Part shown: one piece after another, positions 14,074-14,380 of the stretch
How the letters are laid out: each line of letters starts with the position of its first letter
Numbering within the stretch: the first letter of the stretch is position 1
Assembly: GCA_019420135.1 (NCBI GenBank)
Contig: JAHZHS010000015.1
Coordinates: 2,498 to 16,877, forward strand
Reading direction: 5' to 3'
DNA length: 14,380 nucleotides
Source of the DNA: Oscillospiraceae bacterium
GTDB lineage: Bacteria > Bacillota > Clostridia > Oscillospirales > Ruminococcaceae
Translations under genes and position numbers: made by a program
Notes under the pieces: model-generated
Databases searched by the model: none
Told to the model about the DNA's origin: nothing
Seen by the model: the letters and a program-made list of their open reading frames with translations, nothing else

Positions 14074-14380
14074 ATGGAACGTATGAAGTACAGCGATACT
14101 GAATTTGATGTGTCTTTGGACCCCCGGCAGGTCGTGGCGGAGGTCCATGCCAATGCAGTGAATCTTCCCAAACGCACCGTGCGGGAGCACATCGAATATG
14201 CTCTGGATCACCCCATCGGCGCCGGTCCCATTGAGGAGGCCGTACACCCGGGTGACAAGGTCTGCATTGTGATTTCCGATACGACCCGCCGATGGCAGCA
14301 GCCCAGCGCCTATCTGCCTGTCCTGGTAGAGCGACTCAACAAGGCCGGCATCCCCGACGAGGACCTGCTCATCCTCTGCG
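14074..14380 (+). CDS. LarA-like protein, nickel-dependent lactate racemase family (partial, N-terminus)
   Basis: The frame opens with ATG at 14074 after AAGGGGCG and stays open through the window edge: 102 codons are present and the gene is 3' truncated by the window, not broken. The sequence has a typical N-terminal DUF2088 pattern: LPKRTVREHIEYAL, then HPIGAGPIEEAV, PGDKVCIVISDTTRRW (residues about 62-77) and YLPVLVERLNKAGIPDEDLLIL. In this family the D-x-TR segment belongs to the substrate and cofactor region; LarA itself uses a nickel-pincer cofactor to racemise lactate, but many homologues act on other 2-hydroxy acids, so the substrate is not assigned. The histidine and lysine motifs that would confirm activity lie beyond the edge. 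It has its own promoter and appears independent of the metal cluster. Confidence 0.8.
   Translation, partial: MERMKYSDTEFDVSLDPRQVVAEVHANAVNLPKRTVREHIEYALDHPIGAGPIEEAVHPGDKVCIVISDTTRRWQQPSAYLPVLVERLNKAGIPDEDLLILC

Overview
The window reads as a chromosomal segment of a fairly GC-rich Gram-positive anaerobe of the class Clostridia, perhaps an Oscillospiraceae relative such as Faecalibacterium, Gemmiger or Subdoligranulum. This placement is an inference from strong AGGAGG-type ribosome binding sites, occasional TTG starts, ATGA stop-start overlaps and the flavour of the flanking genes (thioredoxin-type ArsC, a short P1B ATPase, a LarA-like protein). No rRNA, tRNA or transposase is present.

Left part (1-10000): a type III CRISPR-Cas locus. 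The trailer end of a CRISPR array enters from the left edge (three repeats, 33 nt, period 68) and runs rightward. It meets a convergent cas operon at a perfect 24-bp bidirectional terminator hairpin. Read from right to left, the minus-strand operon is cas6, cas10, a cas7-cas5(csx10)-cas11-like fusion, a tandem cas7-cas7 fusion, csx19 and a large cas7 with an insertion. Every junction is either a 4-bp ATGA overlap or a 3-bp gap. This gene set and its fusions match the type III-D variant architecture (III-Dv / III-D2) known from Synechocystis sp. PCC 6803. Cas10 has no HD nuclease domain and carries GAGDD in place of the usual GGDD. Divergent from the operon, under its own sigma-70-type promoter, lies a CARF-HEPN protein of the Csm6/Csx1 kind. 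Together these predict a crRNA-guided RNA-cleaving complex that also makes a cyclic oligoadenylate signal to activate a ribonuclease. Cas1 and Cas2 are not in the window.

Middle (10001-10322): an unrecognised 80-residue protein and a terminator hairpin separate the CRISPR locus from a metal-resistance cluster.

Right part (10330-13886): on the minus strand a TetR-family regulator and an arsenate reductase form a two-gene unit, with a consensus promoter and a palindromic operator just downstream of it. Divergent from them are a P1B-type heavy-metal ATPase without an N-terminal metal-binding domain, and a small cysteine-rich two-helix membrane protein, followed by a terminator.

Right edge (13976-14380): a promoter and the first 102 codons of a LarA-like (nickel-dependent lactate racemase family) protein, cut by the window end.
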